From positions 62,001-126,000 of the forward strand of contig CANSEY010000007.1 in assembly GCA_947646015.1 (NCBI GenBank): 64,000 bases of DNA. The letters are read 5' to 3'. Both the position numbers and the translations under genes were made by a program. Origin of the DNA: an uncultured Bacteroides sp. (lineage in GTDB: Bacteria; Bacteroidota; Bacteroidia; Bacteroidales; Bacteroidaceae). Positions within the stretch are counted from its first letter, which is position 1. Every line of letters starts with the position of its first letter. The notes beneath the pieces are model-generated. The model saw only the letters and a program-made list of their open reading frames with translations, was not told where the DNA came from and did no database searches. Positions 33,360 through 42,492 of the stretch are shown piece after piece.

Positions 33360-33833
33360 TTATTCATGATGATACGGCCCTCCATTCAATATCGTCATCG
33401 CCCGATAAATCTGTTCCACGAAGATCAGCCGTATCATCTGATGTGAAAACGTCATCTTCGACATTGAAATCTTTTCATTAGCTACCTGATACACCTTCTC
33501 CGAAAATCCGTAAGGACCACCGATGATAAATACCAACCGCTTATTCACTGTATTCATCTTCCGCTTCATGTAATCGGCAAATTCGAGTGAACGCATTTCC
33601 TTCCCGTGCTCATCGAGCAGTACGATCACATCCCCCGGTTGCAACGCTTTCAATATCAGTTCCCCTTCTTTCTCCTTCTGCTGTTCCATCGAAAGGCTCT
33701 TGGTGTTCTTCAGTTCGGGGATCACTTCCATATCAAAAGTGATGAAGCGTTTGGTACGCTGAATATAGTCATTAATAGCTGTAATATAGTGTTGTTCTAC
33801 GGTTCGTCCAACGACGAGCAAAGTTGTTTTCAT
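33360..33833 (-). CDS. rlmH: 23S rRNA (pseudouridine1915-N3)-methyltransferase
   Basis: The 157-residue SPOUT enzyme has LLVVGRT at the start, PGDVIVLLDEHGKEMRSLEF, FIIGGPYGFSEKV with the knot, and ends MTFSHQMIRLIFVEQIYRAM plus GGPYHHE. The start at 33833 matches the family; the longer frame adds an unconserved tail. A hairpin TTGAATGGAGG/CCTCCATTCAA (33345-33389) overlaps its 3' end and may end both convergent genes. Confidence 0.96.
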   Translation of the reverse strand: MKTTLLVVGRTVEQHYITAINDYIQRTKRFITFDMEVIPELKNTKSLSMEQQKEKEGELILKALQPGDVIVLLDEHGKEMRSLEFADYMKRKMNTVNKRLVFIIGGPYGFSEKVYQVANEKISMSKMTFSHQMIRLIFVEQIYRAMTILNGGPYHHE

Positions 33834-33857
33834 GCGTCTGATATTCTGATTCGAGCA

Positions 33858-33905
33858 CAAAAATAGGCATTTTTTATGTTATTCTGCAATTAATGCTTAC
33901 CTTTG
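33858..33905. promoter_or_regulatory. Divergent -7 boxes for rlmH and DUF4783
   Basis: Minus-strand TATTTTTG (33865-33858) and plus-strand TACCTTTG (33898-33905) both match TAnnTTTG. Confidence 0.6.
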
Positions 33906-33960
33906 CCTATCATTAGTTGAAAGTTTAAGCCTTTAAACTTCAACCCAAAAGCTTGGATTT

Positions 33961-34353
33961 ATGAAGAAACGAGTGCTTTTAGGAATGGCCTCTTTGCTTC
34001 TTTCTGTCTCATTGCTGATGGCGCAGGAGATACCGGCAGGAGTGATTACGGCATTTAAGCGGGGAAGCTCGCAGGAACTGAGTAAGTATATGGGAGACAA
34101 GGTAAACCTTGTTCTCCAAGGCAGCTCGGCAAACGTTGACAAGAAGAAAGCAACAGCAATGATGCAAGAGTTTTTCACGGAAAACAAGGTCAACGCATTT
34201 GACGTGAATCATCAGGGAAAACGGGATGAATCCAGTTTTGTCATAGGTACGCTGACGACTACAAAAGGGAAATTCCGTGTGAACTGCTTCCTGAAAAAAG
34301 TGCAGACTCAATATTTAATACACCAAATAAGAATTGACAAGATCAATGAATAA
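33961..34353 (+). CDS. Exported DUF4783 protein
   Basis: A signal peptide (MASLLLSVSLLMAQ) is followed by a DUF4783 domain (EIPAGVITAFKRGSSQELSK, YMGDKVNLVLQG, TLTTTKGKFRVNCFLKK), an NTF2-like fold of unknown role, common in Bacteroidetes and regularly next to nadC. Its stop overlaps the nadC start. Confidence 0.85.
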   Translation: MKKRVLLGMASLLLSVSLLMAQEIPAGVITAFKRGSSQELSKYMGDKVNLVLQGSSANVDKKKATAMMQEFFTENKVNAFDVNHQGKRDESSFVIGTLTTTKGKFRVNCFLKKVQTQYLIHQIRIDKINE

Positions 34354-35194
34354 GGAAAAAGAACTGATCGACAAACTGATCGATCTTGCTTTTGCAGAAG
34401 ATATAGGTGATGGTGACCATACCACCCTTTCGTGTATTCCCGCTACTGCAATGGGAAAATCAAAACTACTGATCAAAGAAGCCGGTGTACTGGCCGGAAT
34501 CGAAGTTGCCAAAGAAATCTTCAACCGTTTCGACCCCTCCATGAAAGTGGAAGTGTTTATCAATGACGGTACTGAAGTGAAACCGGGCGACGTAGCTATG
34601 ATCGTAGAAGGAAAAGTACAATCCTTGCTCCAGACCGAACGCCTGATGCTGAACGTCATGCAGCGTATGAGCGGTATCGCAACCATGACCCGCAAGTATG
34701 CCAGACAACTGGAAGGCACTCACACCCGCGTGCTGGATACCCGCAAGACAACTCCGGGAATGCGTATCCTCGAAAAGATGGCAGTCAAAATCGGTGGCGG
34801 TGTAAACCATCGTATCGGTCTGTTCGACATGATTCTGCTGAAAGACAATCACGTGGATTTTGCTGGAGGCATCGACAAAGCGATCAACCGTGCCAAGGAT
34901 TACTGCAAGGAAAAGGGCAAGGACCTGAAGATTGAAATCGAAGTACGCAACTTCGACGAATTGCAGCAAGTGCTTGACTTGGGTGGCGTAGACCGCATCA
35001 TGTTCGACAACTTTACACCCGAAATGACTAAGAAGGCAGTCGATATGGTAGCCGGCAAATACGAAACAGAATCTTCCGGCGGTATCACTTTCGATACCCT
35101 TCGCGACTATGCCGAATGTGGCGTAGACTTTATCTCTGTAGGAGCTCTGACTCATTCGGTGAAAGGACTTGACATGAGTTTCAAAGCATGCTGA
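34346..35194 (+). CDS. nadC: Nicotinate-nucleotide pyrophosphorylase (quinolinate phosphoribosyltransferase)
   Basis: Start MNKEKELIDK at 34346 overlaps the DUF4783 stop by 8 bases; the frame extends to TTG 34334 but this is not needed. Motifs: EDIGDGDHTTLS, RLMLNVMQRMSGIATMTRKY, LDTRKTTPGMR, GGGVNHRIGL, LLKDNHV and SVGALTHSVKGLDMS. NadC makes nicotinate mononucleotide in NAD synthesis. Standard length of 282. Confidence 0.96.
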   Translation: MNKEKELIDKLIDLAFAEDIGDGDHTTLSCIPATAMGKSKLLIKEAGVLAGIEVAKEIFNRFDPSMKVEVFINDGTEVKPGDVAMIVEGKVQSLLQTERLMLNVMQRMSGIATMTRKYARQLEGTHTRVLDTRKTTPGMRILEKMAVKIGGGVNHRIGLFDMILLKDNHVDFAGGIDKAINRAKDYCKEKGKDLKIEIEVRNFDELQQVLDLGGVDRIMFDNFTPEMTKKAVDMVAGKYETESSGGITFDTLRDYAECGVDFISVGALTHSVKGLDMSFKAC

Positions 35195-35215
35195 ATCTAT
35201 AAGTGATGAACTGAT

Positions 35216-35276
35216 AATAAATAAACGGTGAACAGTGCTGTTGCTATCGTGCTGCAGCTGTTCACCGTTTATTATT
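35216..35276. terminator. Long hairpin terminator after nadC
   Basis: AATAAACGGTGAACAG and CTGTTCACCGTTTATT pair with flanking A/T complement (35216-35235 with 35259-35276). Confidence 0.7.
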
Positions 35277-35390
35277 TACGAATCATCATTTCTTTAACTT
35301 CTTTTAGCAAAACTCTTTGCAGCATTCCTCAAATACTTGCGTCTAAAGGATAAAAACGGCGCAGACATACGTTCGATTTAAAAAAGACAA

Positions 35391-35948
35391 TTGGCATTGG
35401 AAAACGAGATAGAACTGATAAAGGGCTGTCGGGCAGGACAGGATTCAGCCCGAAAGGAACTTTACACCCTCTATGCCAAACAAATGTTGGCGGTATGCTA
35501 CCGCTATACGGGCGATATGGATGCGGCGCACGATGTACTGCATGACGGTTTCATCAAGATTTTTACCAACTTCTCGTTCCGGGGTGAATCCTCGCTTTGT
35601 ACGTGGATCACACGGGTGATGGTGACACAGTCACTGGACTATCTGAGACGGGAGAAACGAGTCAATCAGTTGGTAGTGCATGAAGAGCAGCTTCCCGACA
35701 TACCGGATATTTCGTCGTCGGGAGGAGGAGCAGGGATCTCCGAAGAACAATTAATGGCGTTTGTCGCCGAATTGCCGGATGGTTGCCGAACCGTTTTCAA
35801 CCTTTATGTGTTTGAAGAGAAATCGCACAAGGAGATAGCCGGGATGCTTCACATTAAAGAACATTCGTCTACTTCGCAGTTACACAGAGCCAAGTATTTG
35901 TTAGCAAAAAGAATAAAAGAATATAGAAATCATGAAGAAAGAAAATGA
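35391..35948 (+). CDS. ECF sigma factor with non-ATG start
   Basis: The 185-residue protein has region 2 (KELYTLYAKQMLAVCYRYTG, then VLHDGFIKIFTNFSFRGESS and LCTWITRVMVTQSLDYLRRE) and region 4 (CRTVFNLYVFEEKSHKEIAG, HSSTSQLHRAKYLL). No upstream ATG is available before an in-frame TAA at 35379, so it starts with TTG at 35391 or 35397. Its 3' end overlaps the next gene by 17 bases; that gene has an anti-sigma-type N-terminus, so the pair is a sigma/anti-sigma unit. Confidence 0.88.
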   Translation: MALENEIELIKGCRAGQDSARKELYTLYAKQMLAVCYRYTGDMDAAHDVLHDGFIKIFTNFSFRGESSLCTWITRVMVTQSLDYLRREKRVNQLVVHEEQLPDIPDISSSGGGAGISEEQLMAFVAELPDGCRTVFNLYVFEEKSHKEIAGMLHIKEHSSTSQLHRAKYLLAKRIKEYRNHEERK

Positions 35949-36984
35949 TGAAATAACCGATCTGTTTCGCACTCGTCTCGCTGATGCCGGGATGACTGTT
36001 CGGGATGGCTTTTGGGAAGAGCTTTCGCAGGATATCCCTGTGGCTTGCCAGCATCGCCGTCGGTTGATATTCTTCCGTGTGGCAGCGGCAGCATCTGTGT
36101 TGCTGGTATTGGCTGCATCCTCAGCTACTTTCTGGTATCTCTCTCCGAAAGAAGAGATGGAGGAGGCGTTTACCAAAATCGTGGTGGCGAACAGCGGAAG
36201 AATGGATGGAGATGGTGTACGCGCTAATCAGTTGCCGACGGCAATGGAACCTGTATTGCCGAAACCGGCACCTAAATCATTTGGATTATTATCGCAGTAT
36301 CCGGAAGAGGGAGACTCGGTTTCCATTTCCTTCTCCATGTCTTTCTCTTTCTCGGCAACTACCACCACGGGAAATGGCAACCGATATGGCAACCAAGGTC
36401 GCAACGGTTATTGGCAGGCGAATAATGGTAACACAGAACCATCCGCCGCACAAGAAGAAAAATATACTACCGGTACACCTGCTCCGGTGGAAAACGTAAA
36501 AAAACATCGCTGGGCTCTGAAAGCGCAGATGGGGACGGCACTTCCGGCAGAGGACGGTGCCTACAAGATGCCGATCTCCGCAGGAGTCACTGTAGAGAGG
36601 AAACTGAATGACTATCTCGGAATAGAGACCGGACTGCTTTATTCGAATCTGCGCTCGGAAGGACAGCACCTGCATTATCTGGGCATCCCGTTGAAAGCGA
36701 ATATTACCTTGATGGATACAAAGAAAATCGACCTCTACGCTACGGTAGGCGGAGTGGCGGACAAATGTATAGCCGGTGCGCCGGACAACAGTTTTAAAGA
36801 AGAACCTATCCAACTGGCAGTTACTGCCGGTATCGGAATCACTTACAAAATTAATGACCGATTGGCGGTTTTTGCCGAGCCGGGTGTTTCCCATCATTTC
36901 AAGACGGATTCGAAACTGGCTACGGTACGCACGAAACGGCCGACTAATTTTAATTTACTTTGCGGACTTCGCATGACGTATTAA
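35932..36984 (+). CDS. Anti-sigma-like inner membrane segment fused to outer-membrane beta-barrel domain
   Basis: The N-terminal 45 residues are charged and cytoplasmic in type, then one transmembrane helix (about 49-70: VAAAASVLLVLAASSATFWY). A Ser/Thr/Gly/Asn-rich linker (about 110-180) leads to a C-terminal PorT-like barrel (WALKAQMGTALPAEDGAYKM, YLGIETGLLYSNLR, FNLLCGLRMTY). If both parts hold, one chain would bridge inner and outer membrane, or the barrel-like part stays periplasmic as a sensor. It overlaps the sigma gene, which suggests it restrains it. Confidence 0.75.
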   Translation: MKKENDEITDLFRTRLADAGMTVRDGFWEELSQDIPVACQHRRRLIFFRVAAAASVLLVLAASSATFWYLSPKEEMEEAFTKIVVANSGRMDGDGVRANQLPTAMEPVLPKPAPKSFGLLSQYPEEGDSVSISFSMSFSFSATTTTGNGNRYGNQGRNGYWQANNGNTEPSAAQEEKYTTGTPAPVENVKKHRWALKAQMGTALPAEDGAYKMPISAGVTVERKLNDYLGIETGLLYSNLRSEGQHLHYLGIPLKANITLMDTKKIDLYATVGGVADKCIAGAPDNSFKEEPIQLAVTAGIGITYKINDRLAVFAEPGVSHHFKTDSKLATVRTKRPTNFNLLCGLRMTY

Positions 36985-36989
36985 TCCTT

Positions 36990-37520
36990 ATGAAAATGAA
37001 AAAAACACTTATGATGCTGTGGATGGCTGTTAGCCTGATGGTATCCCTGGTGGGATGCAGCAGCGAAGAAATGGACTATGAGAATCCCGATGTAACCGTT
37101 TTTGTGAAACAGCTGAAAGCGGGTACCTATAATATGAAGAATGAAAAAGGGGTCGTGGAAGTTCCTCATTTCACTGAAGAGGACATTCCCGAACTATTGA
37201 AATATGCGGAAGATCTGACTATTATTCCTTCTTTCCCGTCAGTCTACAATACGAATAACGGTAAAATCCGTTTAGGTGAATGTATGCTTTGGGTGATAGA
37301 ATCGATCCGTCAGGGAACAGCCCCGTCGTTAGGTTGCAGGATGGTACTGGCGAATGCCGAAAATTACGAAGCCATCTATTTCCTGACCGACGACGAAGTG
37401 CTCGACGCGGCAGCCTGCTATCGTCGATGGTGGGAAGGGCGGAAATATCCGAAGACGACCTGGACGATTGATCCGTGCTATGACGAGCCGCTTTGTGGCT
37501 CAGGATACCGATGGTGGTAA
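36990..37520 (+). CDS. Lipoprotein of DUF4943 type
   Basis: Start MKMKKTLMMLWM at 36990 is 5 bases after the previous stop. The lipobox is SLVGCSSEE. The mature part has VFVKQLKAGTYNM, then FTEEDIPELLKYAEDLTIIP and CMLWVIESIRQG; this matches DUF4943. Third gene of the sigma-factor operon; function unknown. Confidence 0.7.
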   Translation: MKMKKTLMMLWMAVSLMVSLVGCSSEEMDYENPDVTVFVKQLKAGTYNMKNEKGVVEVPHFTEEDIPELLKYAEDLTIIPSFPSVYNTNNGKIRLGECMLWVIESIRQGTAPSLGCRMVLANAENYEAIYFLTDDEVLDAAACYRRWWEGRKYPKTTWTIDPCYDEPLCGSGYRWW

Positions 37521-37558
37521 AAAAAGAAAAATCCTTCGGGGCATAAAAACTAAAAAAC

Positions 37559-38110
37559 ATGAGGCAACGTTTATTTGTATCAGCAGTCTTTGTACTGCTG
37601 ACAGGGGCGTGCTATGCCCAATGGACGAAGGAAGATTCTCTGCGATTGAAGAAATCACTGAAGGAGGGCGAAGAGCTGAAGCTGAATAAGGAAGCCGTCA
37701 GACAGATTGATTTGAATGCAGGAGCAGCCAATCCGCGTGTGTATGAGGAGAAACGATGGATGCGTTTTGATGAGTCGCTTCCGCGTGTGATTTCTCCTTC
37801 TGCTGTGGTCGAATCGGATACTTTGTACGATAAACGGAGGATAACAGGTGGGAAACTTCCTCTTCAAATGCTTGAAGTGTACAAGCCTGTTTATGCTCAC
37901 TTGCCATTGGATACATTGAAAATTGCGATGGAGTTTAAGCTCCCTCCCCCCGAAGGAATATCTTTAGGGAATGGAGTAAGAGTGAACGGAGGTACGTTTA
38001 GCGGTTTGGATTTACTGCAGGTCTTTACGAGAGAGTTCTGGCAGTTCAGGAAGAAACGAATGCGCACACGTACGATGGGGGTACTTGAGGAATATAGAAA
38101 ACAGAGGTAG
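37559..38110 (+). CDS. Exported DUF4858 protein, copy 1
   Basis: A signal peptide (LFVSAVFVLLTGACYA) is followed by WTKEDSLRLKKSLKEG, LKLNKEAVRQIDL and, near the end, GVRVNGGTFSGLDLLQVFTR with a basic tail. The same N- and C-terminal motifs occur in the next gene, so the two are tandem paralogues of DUF4858. Function unknown. Confidence 0.75.
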   Translation: MRQRLFVSAVFVLLTGACYAQWTKEDSLRLKKSLKEGEELKLNKEAVRQIDLNAGAANPRVYEEKRWMRFDESLPRVISPSAVVESDTLYDKRRITGGKLPLQMLEVYKPVYAHLPLDTLKIAMEFKLPPPEGISLGNGVRVNGGTFSGLDLLQVFTREFWQFRKKRMRTRTMGVLEEYRKQR

Positions 38111-38114
38111 AAAG

Positions 38115-38843
38115 ATGAGTGAATTGATAAAACGTTTGATAACAGCTATGACACTGTGCTTGACAGCTTTGCTGGTACATGCGCAGGAATGGACGAAGGA
38201 GGATTCCTTGCGTCTGAGAAAGTTGCTGGACAGTGATCAGGAGCTGAATTTGAATCAGGATGCAGTCAGGCAGATTGATTTCGGCAGCGCTGTCGGTACT
38301 CCCCGCATGTCGGTGGAAAAGAAGTGGATGCTGCCCGATGAGTCGCTTCCCGAAGCATTGCCTAAACCGAAAGTGGTATTGAGTCTGATGCCCTATAAGG
38401 CAAATACTCCTTATAATTGGGACCCCGTTTTTCAGAAGAAAATAAGAATGGATAAGAATACCTGGCGTGGAGATCCGCATTACGAAATGCGTCATCAAAG
38501 GTCGTACAGTAACTGGGTGCGTAATCCGATGGCGGGAGGAGTCCGCAAATCATTGGAGGAGATACGGGCGAGCGGGGTACGTTTCCGTCAGTTGAGCGAA
38601 CGGGCGAATGGAATGATGGTTAATTCGGTAGTGATGGATAGCCCGATTCCTTTGTTTGGAGGCAGCGGCGTGTACATCAATGGAGGAACTATCGGAGGAC
38701 TTGATCTGATGGCGGTTTTCACCAAAAACTTCTGGGATAAAAAAGGAAAAGAACGTCGGGAGCGTACGTTGGAAGTGTTGAGAACCTATGGGGATTCGAC
38801 GACTGTACTGATCAATCGCCCCATTGAACAGATTGCCCGCTGA
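38115..38843 (+). CDS. Exported DUF4858 protein, copy 2 (longer)
   Basis: Start MSELIKRLITAM at 38115, 4 bases after copy 1. It shares WTKEDSLRLRKLL, LNLNQDAVRQIDFG and GVYINGGTIGGLDLMAVFTK with copy 1 but has a longer, diverged middle (about residues 75-185). Last gene of the sigma-factor operon. Confidence 0.75.
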   Translation: MSELIKRLITAMTLCLTALLVHAQEWTKEDSLRLRKLLDSDQELNLNQDAVRQIDFGSAVGTPRMSVEKKWMLPDESLPEALPKPKVVLSLMPYKANTPYNWDPVFQKKIRMDKNTWRGDPHYEMRHQRSYSNWVRNPMAGGVRKSLEEIRASGVRFRQLSERANGMMVNSVVMDSPIPLFGGSGVYINGGTIGGLDLMAVFTKNFWDKKGKERRERTLEVLRTYGDSTTVLINRPIEQIAR

Positions 38844-38916
38844 AACTGTTTTATTAAATATGGACATGTCTCATGTTCCATGTTATCAGATTAGCACATT
38901 GAAAAACGATTAATTT

Positions 38917-39852
38917 ATGAACAGAATTACTTCTCTTTTCGGTATTCAGTATCCTATTATTCAAGGTGGCATGGTGTGGTGTAGCGGTTGGCGTCTCGCT
39001 TCCGCAGTAAGTAATGCGGGAGGATTGGGACTGCTTGGCGCAGGCTCTATGCATCCGGAGACTCTTCGTGAACATATCCGGAAATGCCGTGCAGCTACAG
39101 ACCGTCCCTTTGGAGTCAATATTCCCTTGATGTATCCTCAGATTGAAGAAATCATGGCGATTGTTGCCGAAGAGGGCGTCAAGATCGTTTTCACTTCTGC
39201 CGGAAATCCTAAAGCATGGACCGGATGGCTGCACGAACGTGGTATTATCGTGGCTCATGTCGTTTCCTCTTCCCGTTTCGCGATGAAATGTGAAGAGGCG
39301 GGAGTAGATGCGGTAGTCGCCGAGGGTTTCGAAGCCGGCGGACATAACGGGCGTGAAGAAACTACCACTTTCTGCTTGATTCCTGCGGTACGCAATGCGA
39401 CCACTTTGCCTTTGATCGCTGCAGGAGGTATCGGTACGGGAGAAGGTATCTTTGCTGCCATGGTGCTGGGAGCAGAAGGGGTACAAATCGGTACTCGCTT
39501 TGCGTTGACGGATGAAAGTTCAGCCAGCCCGGTCTTCAAAGAATATTGTCTGGGTTTGGGAGAAGGAGATACTAAATTATTATTGAAGAAACTGGCTCCG
39601 ACACGTTTAGTGCGGAATAATTTCCGGGATGCTGTGGAGAGGGCTGAGGATGGCGGTGCTTCTGCCGAAGAATTGCGGACTCTTCTTGGGAGAGGTCGTG
39701 CGAAGAAAGGGATCTTTGAAGGGGATCTGGAAGAAGGCGAACTGGAGATAGGGCAGGTGTCGGCTATTGTTTCCCGTCAGCAGTCAGTAGCGGAAGTCAT
39801 GAATGAATTGGTGGAGGCTATGCAGCGGGCAGCGGAGAAGAAATATTGGTAA
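38917..39852 (+). CDS. Nitronate monooxygenase / FabK-like flavoprotein
   Basis: The 311-residue TIM barrel has the family order YPIIQGGMVWCSGWRLASAV, GFEAGGHNGREETTT, PLIAAGGIGTGEGIFAAMVL, GAEGVQIGTRFALT with FMN phosphate binding. Such proteins are annotated as nitronate monooxygenase or as FabK enoyl-ACP reductase; sequence alone does not decide. Single gene. Confidence 0.85.
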   Translation: MNRITSLFGIQYPIIQGGMVWCSGWRLASAVSNAGGLGLLGAGSMHPETLREHIRKCRAATDRPFGVNIPLMYPQIEEIMAIVAEEGVKIVFTSAGNPKAWTGWLHERGIIVAHVVSSSRFAMKCEEAGVDAVVAEGFEAGGHNGREETTTFCLIPAVRNATTLPLIAAGGIGTGEGIFAAMVLGAEGVQIGTRFALTDESSASPVFKEYCLGLGEGDTKLLLKKLAPTRLVRNNFRDAVERAEDGGASAEELRTLLGRGRAKKGIFEGDLEEGELEIGQVSAIVSRQQSVAEVMNELVEAMQRAAEKKYW

Positions 39853-39858
39853 AAAAAC

Positions 39859-39904
39859 AAGTTCCGAAGTAGCGGGTTTGGAAAACCTGACTACTTCAGA
39901 ACTT
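39859..39904. terminator. Terminator between convergent genes
   Basis: AAGTTCCGAAGTAG (39859-39872) pairs with CTACTTCAGAACTT (39891-39904) with one mismatch. Confidence 0.65.
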
Positions 39905-39936
39905 TACTACTTCAGAAAGTTGGCTGCTTAATCAAT

Positions 39937-41043
39937 TTATAGGTTTATATTTTCATATTTTAGATCGAATACATCCGCTACTACTTTATATACCACTTTT
40001 CCTTCCACTACATTCAAACCGAGTGCTAGTGCCGGGTCATCTTTACAAGCTTTTTTCCATCCTTTATTTGCTAAAGCAATGACATAAGGGAGAGTAACAT
40101 TGGTCAAAGCCAGCGTAGAAGTATAAGGTACAGCTCCCGGAATATTGGCTACGGCATAATGAACGATACCGTCTATCACATAGGTCGGCGCACTGTGGGT
40201 CGTTGGGTGTGACGTTTCGAAACATCCTCCCTGATCTATCGCTACATCCACAAGTACCGTACCGGACTGCATCATTGCAAGCATATTTCGGGTAATCAGA
40301 TGAGGCGCTTTATCCCCCGGAATCAGCACGGAACCGATGACCAGATCAACATCCGGCAGTTCCTTCTTTATCCTTAATTCGGATGCGTACAGCGTCTTGA
40401 CATTTTTCGGTAATGTCTCGCTGAGATAGCGCAGGCGTGACAGATTAATATCTGCAACTGTAACATCCGCACCCATTCCCGCAGCCATCTGCGCTGCATT
40501 ACTTCCGACAATACCGCCTCCGAGAATCAATACTTTGGCAGGCTTCACACCGGGGACTCCTCCCAGAAGGATACCTTTTCCTCCTTGCGGCTTTTCCAAA
40601 AAGCGTGCTCCTTCCTGAATGGACATGCGTCCGGCTACCTCACTCATAGGGATAAGCAGGGGTAAAGAATGGTCTTCCTTTTCTACGGTTTCGTATGCCA
40701 GACAGATCGACTTATTGTCAATCATGGCAAGAGTCAGTTCCTTATCGGAAGCAAAATGGAAGTAAGTGAACAATAACTGTCCTTTTCTGATCAGATGGTA
40801 TTCGGGCGCGATAGGCTCTTTAACCTTTACAATCATATCTGCTGTGGCATAGACATCCTCTATTGTCGGAAGCACCTGTGCACCGACAGACAGATATGCT
40901 TCATCCGGAAAACCACTATTGATACCTGCCGTATGCTGGATATATACTTGGTGACCTTGCTTCACAACTTCGGCAACTCCGGAAGGTGTCATGCCTACCC
41001 GGTTCTCGTTGTTCTTGATTTCTTTGGGTACTCCGATGATCAT
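39937..41043 (-). CDS. ald: Alanine dehydrogenase
   Basis: Start MIIGVPKEIKNNENRVGMTP at 41043 is the usual family start. Further motifs are QHTAGINSGFPDEAY, LVKVKEP-type segment, VLILGGGIVGSNAAQMAAGM for NAD binding, and TSTLALTNVTLPYVI. It interconverts alanine and pyruvate/ammonia with NADH. Length 368 is standard. Confidence 0.94.
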   Translation of the reverse strand: MIIGVPKEIKNNENRVGMTPSGVAEVVKQGHQVYIQHTAGINSGFPDEAYLSVGAQVLPTIEDVYATADMIVKVKEPIAPEYHLIRKGQLLFTYFHFASDKELTLAMIDNKSICLAYETVEKEDHSLPLLIPMSEVAGRMSIQEGARFLEKPQGGKGILLGGVPGVKPAKVLILGGGIVGSNAAQMAAGMGADVTVADINLSRLRYLSETLPKNVKTLYASELRIKKELPDVDLVIGSVLIPGDKAPHLITRNMLAMMQSGTVLVDVAIDQGGCFETSHPTTHSAPTYVIDGIVHYAVANIPGAVPYTSTLALTNVTLPYVIALANKGWKKACKDDPALALGLNVVEGKVVYKVVADVFDLKYENINL

Positions 41044-41086
41044 ATTGTTATATATTAAAGGTTTAACATGGACCAATGTACGAAAA

Positions 41087-41116
41087 ATCCCCTTACGTTG
41101 TTATTCGCAAGGGGAT
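41087..41116 (-). terminator. Terminator of the SusCD operon
   Basis: ATCCCCTT (41087-41094) pairs with AAGGGGAT (41109-41116), between the SusD stop and the ald start on the same strand. Confidence 0.6.
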
Positions 41117-41148
41117 GTTTAAGAACAGAATGCTTATATATAATTCGG

Positions 41149-42477
41149 TCAATTTAATAAACCCGGGTTTGCAGCAATAGCACTTTGTGGAATGCGTAGT
41201 GTATAGCGTGAATCATCTTGTTCTAATAGATAAGCTTGTCCGTTCAATATTTTTTCAATTCGTGGACGGGTGGTACGACGTAGATCGAACCAACGATGAC
41301 CTTCGAAAGCAAGTTCAAGAGCCCGTTCTTCCAGAATTTCTTTAATTAAATCTACTTGATTCATAGCGTCCACAGCTTTTTTCTTTTCTGCATAACCTTC
41401 CGGAGTGTATCGCTTTTCCATCAATTGTAGCAGGCGGGTACGAGCTTCGGGCAATTTATTCATTTGTGCAGCTGCTTCGGCAGCGTTCAAATAAATTTCT
41501 CCTGTACGGAAAGTACAGTTATGCTCTGCTTTTCCGCTTTTTTTCGAGATGTACTTATCTCCACTTAAACTATAGTATTTGTTCCGGCGGAGATCCTTAT
41601 TAGCATCATATTTTTCCATGAACGCAGGTATCAATATGGATGCTGAAGTAACGTCATCATTGAAAAACTCATAAGCAGTAATCATTTCTGCTGATGTATA
41701 ATTATTGGGAAGTTTGGCTTCCGGATCATTGAGGTCTTCTAATGTGGATTTTTGAACTAATATGCGTTCTGCCGCATCATAGGCTTCTTTCCAGTTTCCC
41801 ATGTACAGGCGTACACGTGATTCCATTGCATCCACAGATAGGGTGGAGAAGCGGTAAGCATATACGGCTTCCCATTCTTTTTGATGCATTAAGCCGCGGG
41901 CCGATTCTATGTCGGATAGAATAGCAGTATAGACCTCTTTTACGGTGTTTCGTGGCAGTACTACTTCTAGATCAAGGTCCCATTTTATGGGAATGGATTT
42001 GGTCTCTGGTGCTCCCTCTTTAGTATAAGGTTGTCCATATAGGTTAGCAAGAATAAAGTGCATGTAACCTCTTAATAAATAAGCTTCTCCAACGAGTTGA
42101 TCAATGTCTTCCTGACTGCCTTCTTTTATATTATCTTTATTTGCTATTATAGCATTTGCATAATAAATCACACTATAATATACTGCCCAGCCAAATTCTC
42201 GGGTTCCATCTTTGGGACTCATATCATTCCACTTTTCAATCTCTGAGTAGAAATTTTGAGAATTACTGTTATCTGTTACCATAGCTATGTCTGTGCGAAA
42301 TTCAGTGACGGATTTGTCGATGAGTTTTAGTCCGTAAGCGGTAGTCAGTAAAGCACGATATTCTGTTAGTGTAGTAGGGATTACTTGTCCTACAGGTTGA
42401 ATATCCAGGTAGCTGTCACATGAAGATAGCAGGATGCTTCCTATGACAACCATTATGAAATATATTTTTTTGATCAT
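41149..42477 (-). CDS. SusD/RagB-family surface lipoprotein
   Basis: Lipobox LLSSCDSYLDIQP is the standard SusD start. Inside are LLTTAYGLKL, LVGEAYLLRGYMHFILANLY and the C-terminal RALELAFEGHRWFDLRR. SusD-type proteins bind substrate on the cell surface and cap the SusC channel. At 442 residues it is on the short side, closer to the RagB/peptide-binding size class. It is 15 bases after SusC. Confidence 0.95.
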   Translation of the reverse strand: MIKKIYFIMVVIGSILLSSCDSYLDIQPVGQVIPTTLTEYRALLTTAYGLKLIDKSVTEFRTDIAMVTDNSNSQNFYSEIEKWNDMSPKDGTREFGWAVYYSVIYYANAIIANKDNIKEGSQEDIDQLVGEAYLLRGYMHFILANLYGQPYTKEGAPETKSIPIKWDLDLEVVLPRNTVKEVYTAILSDIESARGLMHQKEWEAVYAYRFSTLSVDAMESRVRLYMGNWKEAYDAAERILVQKSTLEDLNDPEAKLPNNYTSAEMITAYEFFNDDVTSASILIPAFMEKYDANKDLRRNKYYSLSGDKYISKKSGKAEHNCTFRTGEIYLNAAEAAAQMNKLPEARTRLLQLMEKRYTPEGYAEKKKAVDAMNQVDLIKEILEERALELAFEGHRWFDLRRTTRPRIEKILNGQAYLLEQDDSRYTLRIPQSAIAANPGLLN

Positions 42478-42492
42478 ATATATTTTTCTTGT

